This document shows, one piece after another, positions 43,275-55,295 of a stretch of 64,000 nucleotides of DNA. The notes beneath the pieces were generated by a model. That model ran no database searches. It was not told where the DNA came from and was given only the letters and a program-made list of their open reading frames with translations. Origin of the DNA: Mastigias papua (taxonomy: Eukaryota > Cnidaria > Scyphozoa > Rhizostomeae > Mastigiidae); assembly GCA_964019165.1 (NCBI GenBank), contig OZ025278.1:12058962-12122961 (forward strand). Direction: 5' to 3'. Made by a program: the position numbers and the translations under genes. The first letter of the stretch is position 1. Every line of letters starts with the position of its first letter.

Positions 43275-43734
43275 TACACGCTTTTTTTATAAGGAACCAC
43301 TTTATAAGGAACCTACATGTAGAAGGCCAAAATATTTAAAGAACTTATACTACTGAAGGCAAAATCCCTAAGGAACTTTTCATTTTCAAATTCCGAGTGC
43401 TGTACTCAGATAAAAGTGAAGATTACATTACATTGGGTGATATCAATGGAATAGACATGATACTTCTTGATTGAAATTATGCTTTTGCATATATAGAACT
43501 TATTTCCTGTCGCATTTGTGCTTTTGAGGTTGAGTTCTAGCCATAATTGCAGGTAAAATTCAGAATTTTAACGCTTTTCTAGTGTCTGTGCCATTTTGTG
43601 GCACTCTATGTGCAGTGAAAATTAAGGAACTATTAAGGAACTTTTAGTACTAGAATTTAATAAAAAGAGGTCCGAAAATAAGGAACTTTTAGAACTAGGC
43701 CTTGAGCTAGGTTCATTATAAAAAAAAACGTGTA
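43275..43734. mobile_element. Inverted-repeat element F (about 460 bp)
   Basis: Left end tacacgcttttttataagga and right end cattataaaaaaaaacgtgta form terminal inverted repeats, extended by ggaacc/ggttc. Internal phrases (tagaaggccaaaatat; gaactaggccttgagctagg) recur in element G. Termini resemble those of copies A and B, suggesting one superfamily with different interiors. Confidence 0.7.
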
Positions 43735-43865
43735 CACTGTAAAATAGTCATTGAGATAGTCAAAGTGGGTATGTGTCACGTCTTATATCTTCCCCAAAGC
43801 AGCCCTTGAAGAAGATTCTTTTATCCTCGTCCACATAGGATCGTTCATTTATAAGATGTAATGAA

Positions 43866-44645
43866 GTGCACTTTTTGATGTGGAGTTCCTTTATAATGAA
43901 GCTATATACAGAAGGCCATAATATCAAAGGAACTTATATGACTAAAGACTAATTCCCTAAGGAAATTTTCGAATTTGAATGTTTTTATCACTACATGCAA
44001 TTGAGGATTAAGAAGACAATTTTACGTCAATTGTGTGTAATCCTTAATGCACACACTTTTCTAAGAATATGGTCAATAAAAATATTAAGGCTCAAAATCG
44101 CTGAGATCTAAGATTGATTTGAGAATTATATTTAGTAATAATTTGAGAATAATGCAAAACTCGAGCTTAGTGAAGATTTAGTTTTTAGTTTGCTTGAGTT
44201 TTTTAGAAAACAAACTAAGTTTTAGTCATCAGATCTGGGAGTCATTAAGCTTTGATGCGACTTAGCAACTCTTCGGGGAGTGTCTGTCACTCACTTCTTA
44301 TTTCAAGAATATAGATTATTCGAATACTATTCCTCAAAATAGTTTAAATTTAAGAATAATTTAAGAATAATTTTATGCTCAAATTCGAAAAATATCAAGA
44401 ATATAAGGTTCAGCAAGAAGTATAGGTATTCTTATAAAAAAAGTGTGTAGGAGGATTTCCGTACACATTTGCAATGTCCACAGTGCACTGTTTTAATACT
44501 GAGTCTTGAAATATTAATATTACTAAGGGTGTACTGGAATTATCATGGAACTTTCAGTGCTAAAATGTGGCAAAAAGAAGTCCAAAAATAAGAGATTTTC
44601 AGAACTAGGCCTTGAGCTAGATTCCTTGTAGAAAAATCATGTATC
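43866..44645. mobile_element. Inverted-repeat element G, interrupted by a nested element
   Basis: The left part (gttcctttataatgaagc, acagaaggccataatatc) and right part (gaactaggccttgagctaga) match the two halves of element F in order. Between them sits element C, so G was split by a later insertion. Removing C leaves about 380 bp, near the size of F. Confidence 0.6.
44050..44449. mobile_element. Inverted-repeat element C nested in G
   Basis: Begins cacacacttttctaagaata and ends attcttataaaaaaagtgtg: reverse-complementary ends. The interior is rich in aagaataatttgagaat motifs, also seen in element D. Confidence 0.6.
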
Positions 44646-44649
44646 GGAC

Positions 44650-45331
44650 TTTCTGTCATGAGTTTAAAGTCCTGATTTGCATTAGTTTGTAGGACTTTGT
44701 TGGACGAATTGGAAAACACCTGTATGCGTGGTAAGGAAATCAAGATGTAATCGTATGTTTACGAGGCGATTAACGTGGCAATGTGGCAGGTGACTAACAC
44801 AGTAATCCGTAAATGTGTTTGTCGCAAGCAATCAAAAAATGGGAAGATTAAATGTATACCTTATTCGTCAATGCAGAAAATCGGTTGAAAATTAACAAGG
44901 CCAATAATTTATGGAAAGCGCTTTGGTTGCATTGATATCAATTTATCACTCATTGGGGACCCTAGTGGTTGTCTGAAGAGGCAGACAGTTATTTACAGGA
45001 GATGAAATCCAAAGACAAAGCAGTCCGTCCAAATTTCAAAAACATAGGCAGCCCTAAACAGGTCTTTTCATCACTCATTTCAAAATGTTCATCTCAGCTG
45101 TTTGCTATTCCGACTCACGATTACCTGTTATCTGGCTCATCAAGCGCGGATTTAGTCACGTTTTAATTGCAAGGAAATATAATTGGAAAAATTAAATATA
45201 CTCACAACACTCTTACGCTTAATATTTTGCTGTGAATTCAATTAAAAGATAATTTCTGCAGAGCACCAGGCCTTATCTCATTGTTATTTACTATACTGAC
45301 GATTGCCATATTTGCTAATATTTTCAATATA
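44650..45331. other. Intergenic: no gene recognised
   Basis: AT-rich. A 65-codon open frame at 44969-45166 has no recognisable domain. Confidence 0.4.
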
Positions 45332-45677
45332 TACACACTTTTTCATAAGAATGCCTAATTTTTCGCTGAGTCTCAATATTCCTTAAATGTTTTCATTTTG
45401 AGTCGAAGAATATTCTTATATTATTCTAAAATTTTGGTGATTTTCAGCATTAGTACTCATGTAGACTGTATTCTTGTTATGAAAAGTGCGCAAAATGATA
45501 CTCCCTAAAGAGTTCGTGTGTCTCGTCATAGCATATTGGCTCTCAGACTCTCAAATCAACAAAAACCTAACCCTTGATGAAGCTTGAGCCTTGCATTATT
45601 CTTAAATTATTCCTGAATTTCAAGGAATTTGAGCCTTGATGTTCTTGTAGACAATATTCTAATATAAAATGTGTGTA
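45332..45677. mobile_element. Inverted-repeat element D (about 345 bp)
   Basis: Left end tacacactttttcataagaa and right end ttctaatataaaatgtgtgt are imperfect inverted repeats of the same type as element C. The interior includes tcattttgagtcgaagaata on the left and aaggaatttgagccttgatg on the right, partly mirror-symmetric. Confidence 0.55.
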
Positions 45678-46163
45678 GAGCAGTTCAACTTACTGTCTTT
45701 GCACTAATATTTTACTTCGTAGCGGATTTTACTGTCTCCATATTCATAGTTCAAGCGTCACATTTGCTTTGCGCGAACCAGATACCTTTTGTCGAAGTGT
45801 GGTGGTATTTTCATGAATTATAGTCACTCATGGAAATCATTCATTATCTGTAATCACCAATCATAAACATTGTTCATTAATCAATATCACTAATCAGCAA
45901 TCATCATCATCATCATATTAAAACTGAATTGTCATAGTTTTAATTGGCTTCTAACTAAGCCTATGCTCTGTAGCTTTATCCTACTTACCGTGACAAATCG
46001 CTTACTAATTCCTTCTGTCCGTATTCTCAAGGCAGAGATTAGAGAGGTTAAATGAAATCTCCTTTGTCTTGAATCAAAGATTGTTGGTTCACCAGGACCT
46101 AGCACGCTGTAATCCTTGCACAACCTACTCCAGCAAATACACTACATGCATGCATACATATAC

Positions 46164-46467
<304 letters not shown>

Positions 46468-47443
46468 ATGTATTTCGAGTTGGTCATCTAAGTGGATAGA
46501 TAACTTAGCATGATTATATGCTTTGCACCTAAAGTTAGGAATTAATGCGTCATTTATACATTATCTCTTTATTTGCTCTAATGATTTTATTTTTTGGATG
46601 TTACCACCGAAACCATTTACGCCCAAAAACAGGATAATCAGTGACTGTGAAAGCACTAATTTTACTCCTGTTTGGGTATCTTATCTCGTTGCTTAAAAAA
46701 CCTCAATAATTATGTGTGTATTTAAGCATGTGTGTATTTTCGGATCTATTTATATCTATCACTGTTTTTGGGAAGTAATATTCATCCCACATATTTGTAA
46801 TTCGTCTCAGTTTATCGAAATTTGTCGCTACTCAAGGCCTCAAAAGCTTGAAGGATTAATCCCAGTCATGTGGAAATCTGTTGGAGACATCAATTATGCC
46901 TTGATATCTTCAGAGCATTTGCTAGTGATTATGATAAACTTTGGGAGATGTCTTCCCTTACTTCGTTCTTACCGTCTCCCGAAACTTGGCTAGATACTTA
47001 TCTAACCAAATTTCCGGAGGCGGTAAAGAAGGGATAGTGGAGACAAGTCTCTCATTGGATATGCAAAAGCGCACCTCCTTTGAAGTTGACTGACGTCGTG
47101 GAAAGTTTGCTCTGGTTTATCCTACATCTTCGAGAGTATTAATGATTATCTCTCTTTTCGACCAGGATTGTGCGGGAAAGTTTGGACTGAAGAGCAGATG
47201 CAGAGATCACCTTCACATAGCAGCATTGATTAGACAGTGGAAATCGGAAGCAGTTTGAAGATAATCTCCTAACTTCAGCTTCTCAAAGTGGATGATTGAG
47301 ACTTGAGGTGCTGCTATCCTCTTCTGACTTCTGGCTTATGTACACCAATACTTGAAGATAAGATATTATTACTGAGCTACATTGGACACATTGGTTTGAG
47401 AGGGGCAGTTAGAGGCTGAAGCAGTGAATTTTTTGGAGCGGCA
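46468..47443. other. Upstream region of the TASK-like gene
   Basis: No coding exon recognised. The 5' UTR and promoter of the two-pore channel should lie here, but I see no convincing TATA box, so the transcription start is undetermined. Confidence 0.4.
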
Positions 47444-47741
47444 ATGGGCTCGCTCCTTACACAGCAAAACATCAGAACCCTGTTACTGATCACTTGCACC
47501 GTGACGTATATGTTAGTTGGTGCTGCAGTATTTGGTGCGCTAGAGTATGATACAGATCAGATAGAACGCAAGAAGTATCTTGAGATTTACAGAAGGCTGC
47601 AGAGGCAATATAACATTTCAAAGAATGACATGTCTGAACTTGCAAGGTACCTACACAAAAAGAAGCATGTGGAGTATGCCCTTGAGCCATGGAGTTTTGC
47701 AGGGTCAGTCTACTTTACAGCAGTAACAATCACTACGATAG
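47444..47741 (+). CDS. KCNK: TASK-like exon 1: M1, cap and first pore helix
   Basis: Starts MGSLLTQQNIRTLLLIT; ends TAVTITTI plus the first base of a Gly codon. Donor GTAGGT interrupts the GYG triplet in phase 1, an intron position widely shared by K2P genes. Confidence 0.95.
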
Positions 47742-50700
47742 GTAGGTTGATTTAGTATTTGTTACTTTGTTGTCCAAATACCCTTGGCCACTCTGCGTTA
47801 AACGCTGAATCGGCGGTACTTAATTTAAGCAAGAACATTTGTTAAGAGAGTGAACCGGATTATAAACAACAGCACTTTTTATGGCATGAGATTTTTTAGC
47901 CACTGTGAAGTAAGCTTTAGAACTCAAAGGTGCTCAGATATGAATAACGTCAGTCGTTCAGAAAAAGACTTTAAAAGAATTAAACCAAGCAATTCCTTAC
48001 AATAAAATGCTGGCTCGACTTCACTAAACAAAATCCGGTGACCATTTTAAACCCATCATTTTAGTAGGTAAGCTAAGTCAATTGCAACCAATCATAATTT
48101 GACGTGCAGATTTGACCACCTCATCAATGATTTAAATTCAGAAATGATTTGCAAGGGTTTTCATTTTTTTTTATGTTGATGACTTAATGTCTTATGCCTG
48201 TGCTGAACACTTCGTCAAAACGGATGAACCGTGAACTTGTAATCTTGGAACCCATTGGCATATCATGCTTTTAAGGCTATTTTGCTTGAATTCTTTAAAG
48301 AATGCTTTGTGTTGGAAGACTCTCACCATCTCGCTCTCCCACTTTCTCAATTAAGTGACATGCTGCGAAACAAGACATTTCTTTATCAAATATACGGATT
48401 CATTTTCGAATTCATTTCGTATTATTGTTCAAGTATCGTGTGCCACGAGCTTCCAGTACTTTGTTCGATCCTCAACAAAACATTCTGCCCTTTGCTTAGC
48501 TGTTGCTATGGTCACGATTAGAGGTCATGCCATCTTGCCTGTTGATAATTGATTGTGTTGAATTAATTTAGACCGCAGTGAAGCGCATGTGGGGCTTATA
48601 AATCAAGTAATTTCTAATATATTTATTTATTCATTTATTTATGTACATCAGTGAATCTTCGTTTAAGTACGAGAAGCAATTGAACATCAAAGCTCCAAAA
48701 ATTGACAAACTGCTCACAGAAATGTCTCGCATATACGAATCTAATGCATTACTGTTGCTCTTTAATGAAATCACTATTTAAATATCAATTTTTTTACGCA
48801 CTCACGTTGTTTTGTTCAAAATTAGCTAGAGAGAATAAGCAAAAAACCTTCGCTTTGAAACTATCAATAAGGAGTTGATGTGTTTTAAAGTGTGCTTAGG
48901 CTATGATGAAGTTTTTCTTTTATCTGATCGATGTGTGCAAATTTGATTCCTATTGAGGATCATGAAACCAATGTGTATGATCTTCGCCACTATCATTCAC
49001 ACCATCCTTTTCATTTTATCACCCTTATCAATCATGATCGGCTCATAGTCATTTATCATTGTATTGACAATAATAATCATTATCATTATCAGCCTTCATC
49101 AGCCATCATAAGCCATCATCGATCATCATCATTGCCCTCGCAATCATTGTCATAATGATAATCATCATCATTATCATCATCGTCATCATTATCAGCCTTC
49201 ATCAGCCTTCATCAGCCATCATAAGCCATCATCGATCATCATCATTGCCCTCGCAATCATTGTCATAATGATAATCATCATCATTATCATCATCGTCATC
49301 ATTATCAGCCTTCATCAGCCATCATAAGCCATCATCGATCATCATCATTGTCGTCGAAATCATTGCCATAATCATCATCATCATCATTTCTATTTTGTGT
49401 AACCTGTGGTTGCATATTTCAAATGCTTCATAACACTTTCTAGTTAATGATTCATTTTCAATACTCTGCCATCAATGACTATTCTTAGAGCTACGGTTAA
49501 TTTCCTTTGTGATTCTGAACACTACCTTAAGCGCTTTCTAATCATCATCACTTTCCTATGTAAATGCATCGTGTTACGATCATGAATGATCGTCTTTATC
49601 ATACGAGCACCAATTATGATTCATCATTATCTGCTAAGTTAACTTGTGGAAACACTTGAACCTTTTATCGATTTTACTTGCAAAATCGTCTCTCAAGAGT
49701 GACTATGGTTCCTTCAGGATTGATCTAATTGCTCAAATATACCGGTTGCTAGATTCAAATCTTTCTTTTAACGGCTCCTTTATTTGAATATTTAATGAGC
49801 GAACAGCCCGGCTGTCGAACGTGAAAGAGTGCTATTCAGGCCTCTTGATGGTTTAACTTGCGCAATATGATAAGGCTAAGCACATCGATTGTTAGTTTTT
49901 GTCAATGCACAATGGCTTTACAACAGGTGTATTTCGTTTGATGTGTCTGCTAGCTCTGCTGAAGAAGTTTAATAAGATCTGCAATATAATTACTGGAACA
50001 CAGTCAGAATCGAGGAAATCAAGCTGTGGCCAATACACATCGCCACTGTAAAAGGCTTCGCTGTATTAAATGAATTAGAGGAAAACACGAGTAAACTGCT
50101 TGCTGCACGTGCTTGTTAGGCTAAGGTTGACTCTCCTGTCATTGCTCCAACAAAAATAGAAGTCAAGCAAGATGCTTTATCATTTAGTTTGATTAAATCT
50201 ACGACATCTCATGCTTTTAAATAGGACTTCAATAGATTCCTCGCCATATTCAGCGACACCTTAAGTTAAGAACTACCATCAAACTTTCAATAAGTGATCA
50301 TTTAAAAGTAATCAGTGAATGATAATGTTGTCATCGATCACAACATTATCATTCACTGATTTCTTTTAAAACAAAATTTAAAACGTTTTTGAAAAGTCAG
50401 AGAAGCTGATAATCTAAATCAATGTTCAGCACAAAAATTTAACTGACGATTCCCTTTCTTTCTCTTTTTACATATTTTTCTTTTCTTTTCTTGTTCTTCT
50501 CGTATATTGATATTTTAAGCAACTTGTAAAAGTTAATTTGGTCAGTTATATTGTCGTTCACTCAGGGCACATTGTAAATCGTTCTATTACTGACTGTGTT
50601 ATTTACCCTGTTGAAATAAATAAAAATAAAATGAATGAAACAGAAAAGACTAAAAAGTAATGCAAGTTCTAACAGGCACGTTCCAACCAGCACGTCAGCT

Positions 50701-52527
50701 ACACGAAGTAAGGTAAAATTGCAGATAAGTAAGCCACATCTGTCGAATTAGCCTATACTCCCAATGAAGATGTACAACTTACAGCTTAGATCATTGGTAG
50801 CCATTGTCCAAAAATACATCAGTGATTACGAACTAATTACAGGTATTTTTAGACAAGATTAAAGACATCAAGATTACGATGCATTGAATGTTTCCAACTT
50901 TTAATAGCTGCTTCATTCACCTCAACCTCATCAGTCTATCAACCTTCTCAGTCCCCTGAGGTACAGAAAAGTCAGAGAACAGCACAAAGGCCAGATTATC
51001 TGGCGTGCTTTTCAATAGTTAGAAGCAAGCCCAAGCTCTAAGGAGGTGGCTTATATCTCTTCCATTAATTTCAGATTTCATATTGAAAGTCCATTAAATA
51101 GTTTATACTCTTTCTTTCAAAGAACACCCTTTATAAGAACACTGAGATTGGGTTTGTCAAAAACATAAGAGCACTGCTAGGACATACTCAGCATCAGGTT
51201 GAGAATTTTCAAAAGCACTCAACTACCCGCATTATTTTGGCAACCAAATGCTGATGGAGTTGTGAATAAACATCAAGACTTGTTGCTACACGTTCTTTTT
51301 AATAAAAGAAACAAACTTTCTCCCTTCAGCCTGGATGCTTCTTAATATTTTGTCAAATCCAGCCTTAAATGTTTCTTAAGTGTTTCTTAACATTCTTGAA
51401 ATTTCCTATAGCAACAACTATGAGAAAAATTGAAGTTTTAGTTAAAAGCACTTGAGAGACTGATGTTGCTTGTATTGTGTCCAGTTGAATTAAAAATTTT
51501 CCAGCAATAACAGATTTTCCAAGTTTACTTTTGAAACTCAACCTGCCAGTGTTTCTTAATTATGTCTTGATTTTTGATTGATTTTAGCCTCCTGTATCTT
51601 ATATACTTGTTTCTTAAAAAAATGTATATGTTCAAGAAGTGGCCTTTTTGGATGTTTTGGAAATTGTATACTGTGTTGCTATTCAAATATCTGCAAAAAG
51701 TCACTCTTGAATTATGAAACATTCTAAGAGCATTTTAGTCCAAATTTATTTAAAAAGCTAAGAACATCGAACCTCGACAAAAGGGATGTGGTTCTTATAA
51801 GAAAATGAGTGTCATAACTTTACACGTATTGTTCTCTATGTTGCCAGGATACGGTCACAGTGTGCCTCGTACAACACACGGGAAGCTCTTTTGCATATGT
51901 TATGCTATCATTGGCGTTCCACTTAACTTGACCATGTTCCAAGCTATTGGCGAACGCATGGGCGTTCTGCTCTCCTATTCGATAAAGAAGCTCAAGATAT
52001 GCCTCGGAATGAAGAACACGGAAGTATCACTGGTCCAGTTAGTAGCCGTTGGCCTCGTGCTATGGATAATCGCCCTCTGTGCAGGAGCAGCTTTATTTGC
52101 CCGCTATGAAGCATGGGACTTCTTCACGAGTCTCTATTACTTTTTTGTGACTCTAACGACGATTGGTTTTGGTGATCTAGTCGCCTTGCAGGAAGTCAAC
52201 CACGAAAGGACAAAAGACATAAAGACAATGTACATTACGTCGACAATGTGTATGATATACGTTGGTCTGACTATCGCTTCTTCGGTGATAAACCTGTTGG
52301 TATTGCGATTGATGGAGCTGCAGCAGCCAAAGAAGAAGCGACACAAATTGTCAGTGCAGCCAAGCCCCCGTTGTCATCATTGTCAGAATGGAAGATTGTT
52401 GAAAGTAGATACGATCGACGATTCTGGGGTAGAGGCGAATCAGAGCTTTATGCTTTTGAAAACATTCGAGGATGAGCTATCATTTACATCTTACCGTCAG
52501 CTCAACCAAAAAAGGAAATCAATTTGA
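47444..52527 (+). CDS. KCNK: TASK-like two-pore-domain K+ channel (KCNK3/9 type), 2 coding exons
   Basis: Background (leak) K+ channel of the plasma membrane; functional units are dimers. Exons 47444-47741 and 51848-52527 join to 325 aa. M1 about 10-33; extracellular cap about 34-82 with an NIS glycosylation sequon at Asn57 and no cap cysteine, as in TASKs; pore 1 TTIGYGH (filter Gly100-Tyr-Gly-His103, His matching the TASK pH sensor); M2 about 112-135; M3 about 162-183; pore 2 TTIGFGD (206-208); M4 about 226-253 ending VLRLM where TASKs have VLRFM; short cytosolic tail. The last residues SFTSYRQLNQKRKSI resemble the TASK-3 C-terminus, where a terminal R-x-S-hydrophobic motif binds 14-3-3 for surface export. 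The start ATG has a favourable G at -3 and +4 and fits the family's short N-terminus. Confidence 0.96.
47742..48925. other. TASK-like intron, left part: no gene seen
   Basis: AT-rich. An 88-codon open frame at 48255-48521 has no domain or splice support. Confidence 0.5.
48990..49395. repeat. ATC-rich tandem array with a 103-113-bp higher unit
   Basis: Built of cat/atc trinucleotides and of a longer repeated phrase (agccttcatcagccatcata) starting at about 49091, 49204 and 49307. The first two units are almost identical (atcattgccctcgcaatcat), the third diverges. Confidence 0.9.
50301..50370. repeat. Long hairpin (31-bp arms, 8-nt loop) in the TASK-like intron
   Basis: Left arm 50301-50331 and right arm 50340-50370 are reverse complements at 30 of 31 positions (atcagtgaatgataatgttg on the left); loop catcgatc. 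Could be a foldback relic or a structured RNA element of the pre-mRNA. Confidence 0.95.
51287..51811. mobile_element. Possible inverted-repeat element just upstream of TASK-like exon 2
   Basis: Left phrase ctacacgttctttttaataa and right phrase ttcttataagaaaatgagtg resemble termini of the A-G elements, and the interior is rich in tttcttaa motifs as in copies A and B. Boundaries and symmetry are poor, so this is tentative. If real it reaches within about 40 nt of the splice acceptor. Confidence 0.3.
51848..52527 (+). CDS. KCNK: TASK-like exon 2: filter 1 to C-terminus
   Basis: Acceptor ctatgttgccag. The first two bases complete Gly, then YGHSVPRTTHGKLFCICYA. An in-frame ATG at 51805 lies upstream of the acceptor inside the intron and is not used. 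Encodes M2-M4, pore 2 and the tail to the TGA stop. Confidence 0.96.
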
Positions 52528-54100
52528 AATTGGGCGATGCAACTTGAAAAGTGGCATGCCGTTACGATGTCTCTCCAGATACAACGCGTATGCTCTCTAG
52601 AGAGAGCTATCGATGACACAAAGATTGCCTCCCGAATACGTTGACCAAGTGTTTGATGAAGAAGTGCACGGGGGGTTGTTAAGTTCGAGTCATGCGTGCA
52701 CTACAGTGGCAAGGAGTGCGTCACTTGCTGATAGAAACAGTGTCAGACTTACCTTTGAGGCTTTGTTTGGTCTCAAAAGGCAAGGTCGGTAATGTCCAGG
52801 TTCGAAGAAAAGTTTGGCGAAAAAGAAGATCCTGTGGAGAATTTATGTTAGCTAGATCAGCCAATTTATATAAGAGAAGAGAAGTTTGCATAAAGAGGTT
52901 TGCTGATTGGCGTTATACAGGCTGTAAGGTCACTCAGTAATTTCCATTGATGTTCAAATGAAACTTTTGAGTTAACTTTTAAAATTATCCGGTTTACATT
53001 TTGCTGAGGTGAAAATGTAAGATTGCCTAAGTATGGCACGCTGCTATATCGTTAAACATATTGTCCTTGTTACCTAGAAGGACGCCCATCAGATCCCAGC
53101 ACTACGAAAGTGATGTTCATTTTGAGAAAATGGAAAGGTCAGTCGCAAATAAATATGTCATGCTATAGCTCTTTCTGTGAAAGTGCTCTTAGCAGGCGTT
53201 CTTCTGATCTTAGACTAAGCCAAAGCTACACACGTTTTTTGTAAGGAAGTTTTTCACGTAATAGTTTAACATTCTAAGCTTTCTCATCATGGGTTCAGTA
53301 CTAAACTCTTCGCACGACTTTCATAGCAAGAATATTCCAGTTTAACACTCTAGTGTTGCGACGTCAGACACGCACAACACAAATAGAACTCTGAAATATA
53401 TAAATGTGTACATAGACTGTATTCAAACTAAACAAAAGAAATAACGGGCTTGGAATTTCAACTTCGTTTGTGAAAATTGGAACTTCATATGTGCATCAAC
53501 TTATCAACTTTCTTAGGCCTCGAAAATCCAGTACTGAGCTTTGTTAACTTTTTGAGCAGTCGAAGTACTGCCTTTTAGCAAACCACTTTCTTATCAAATT
53601 AACGTGTAATACACTTGCTGGTACGATCTTTAGTACTTCTGAGTTTTATCAGTTGTGCAATACGTTCCCTTGCGGGCTACAGGCAGTCTTTAAATAGCTA
53701 TTCGTTAGATATCTTCATAATAAAAAAAGCTTTAGATTACACCTTGAAGTTTGTAGTTATGGTACAATTTGTTATCTTTTAAAATTTCGTTGATAATATA
53801 ATTGCGAAACAATAATTTGATAATTATAGTTCTATACTTAAATTAAGAAGGAAGAATGAACACTCAACTGTTTACCTAATTTTTAAGGGCATCTTTTTAC
53901 ATTCCTTACGAAATTTCTATGAAATGAAATACAGTTGGTACGACTTATTGTTATACTGATCTTTTCTACCTCTTCTGACGAAAAGAGCTTCGTGAATTGG
54001 AATAAGAATGCATGCACGAGGAATAGGAAAAGATGTCATCATGGAAACTTTCATGATAGAGAGAGTAAGAATGTGAAGCTAACAATATAGCCATGGGTTG
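52528..54100. other. 3' UTR and flank of the TASK-like gene
   Basis: No further gene. An 82-codon frame at 52692-52940 overlaps the probable 3' UTR and has no recognisable domain. The first AATAAA is at 53148-53153. Confidence 0.5.
53148..53153 (+). terminator. Candidate poly(A) signal of the TASK-like gene
   Basis: AATAAA 621 nt after the stop codon, the first found downstream. Confidence 0.45.
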
Positions 54101-54188
54101 CAATCGTGAGCACAATGGATGTCAATCGTGAGCACAATGGATGTCAATCGTGAGCACAATGGATGTCAATCGTGAGCACAATGGATGT
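54101..54188. repeat. 22-bp tandem repeat, four copies
   Basis: Unit caatcgtgagcacaatgg followed by atgt, four copies that look identical; a recently expanded minisatellite. Confidence 0.97.
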
Positions 54189-55295
54189 CTGGTTGATATC
54201 AAACAAAACATGCACAATCAATAAGAAAATGAATTGAATTGAAATAGCAACTAAAAATGGCCATCTGCAGTTGAGAAACTTGATTGATTTTATTAGGGGG
54301 GCGTGACGCAGTGGTGTTACTATATAGGTTGGAGTTAAAGTAATTCCTTAGGGCACCGAAGCCTTTTAGACTCCAAAAGGCCTTTCAGAAGTTTTCAAGG
54401 GGCAGATATTTTACATTTATTGATGTCAAAATACTTTTATTTGGCTGATACCCCCTCAGATCGCACACCACCACTTATTGCTCCTCTTTTCTCTTACTAA
54501 TAAAAGCCCATATTTATCATTTTGTCCAGAATTGGAGAAATGCTAAGCTTGAAAAAGCCCCCAAAACACAAAATCCCTAAAAGCTCAAGCCATTTTATTA
54601 CGTCACTGGGGTGAAGCTTAGAAACCCGATGAAAGGGTGAGGTCTGCTTGATTAGCATTCATGTTCTAAGAGCTTCTCAATATGCTATTGCATAAGGCAG
54701 CAGTGAGAGAGTCAATTTGTCTATAACTGCTTGACCAGTATATATGAGCAGATAAAAAACTTTCCATAAAGTGCTGCATTGCGCACAGGCCCATGGCTCC
54801 TCCCAAGCCACCTGATGCCTCACAAGAGAAATCTGAATAACGACATTACAAAGATGCATCAGATCGAGCGCAGTTGTCATTGACAGACAGCAGTTAAAAC
54901 CCAATACTCATATATCAACCAAACAGAAAAATTCTACTCTAAAAAAGGACACATTATATTGTTGTTTTGTTGTTCTTTACATACGTTTGATTAGGCTGAT
55001 ATATCTACCGTTTTAAGTTAACTTGGGCATACTTTCCATACCACATCAAGGCAAGGGACCCATAGCTTAGCGTCCCTTGATGCAATACTATGAAGTGATT
55101 CCAATTGGTCAGTTAGCCGTAGGTTCAATCCGTCAACAAAATCGATCAAATACACGTTGACTCACAGGAGAACAAAATACCATGACAATAAACTCACATA
55201 CAGGGCAACAATACATAACTATCTTCAGAATTTAACCAAAAAGCACACTTCAAACACACCAAGCTTACACATTTTAAGTACCTCTACCACAGCAA
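54189..55295. other. Flank between minisatellite and satellite array: no gene seen
   Basis: AT-rich. Contains a small hairpin (caagggac/gtcccttg, 55052-55079). Nothing coding. Confidence 0.5.

Noticed and set aside
48255..48521. 88-aa ORF in the TASK-like intron as an extra exon
   Set aside because: No family motif, no splice support, and the flanking exons already join in phase.
51805..51847. ATG at 51805 as start of a separate 240-aa channel protein
   Set aside because: It lies in the intron just upstream of a clear acceptor; the K2P filter codon requires joining with exon 1.
52692..52940. 82-aa ORF after the TASK-like stop codon
   Set aside because: Lies in the probable 3' UTR with no domain and no independent gene signals.
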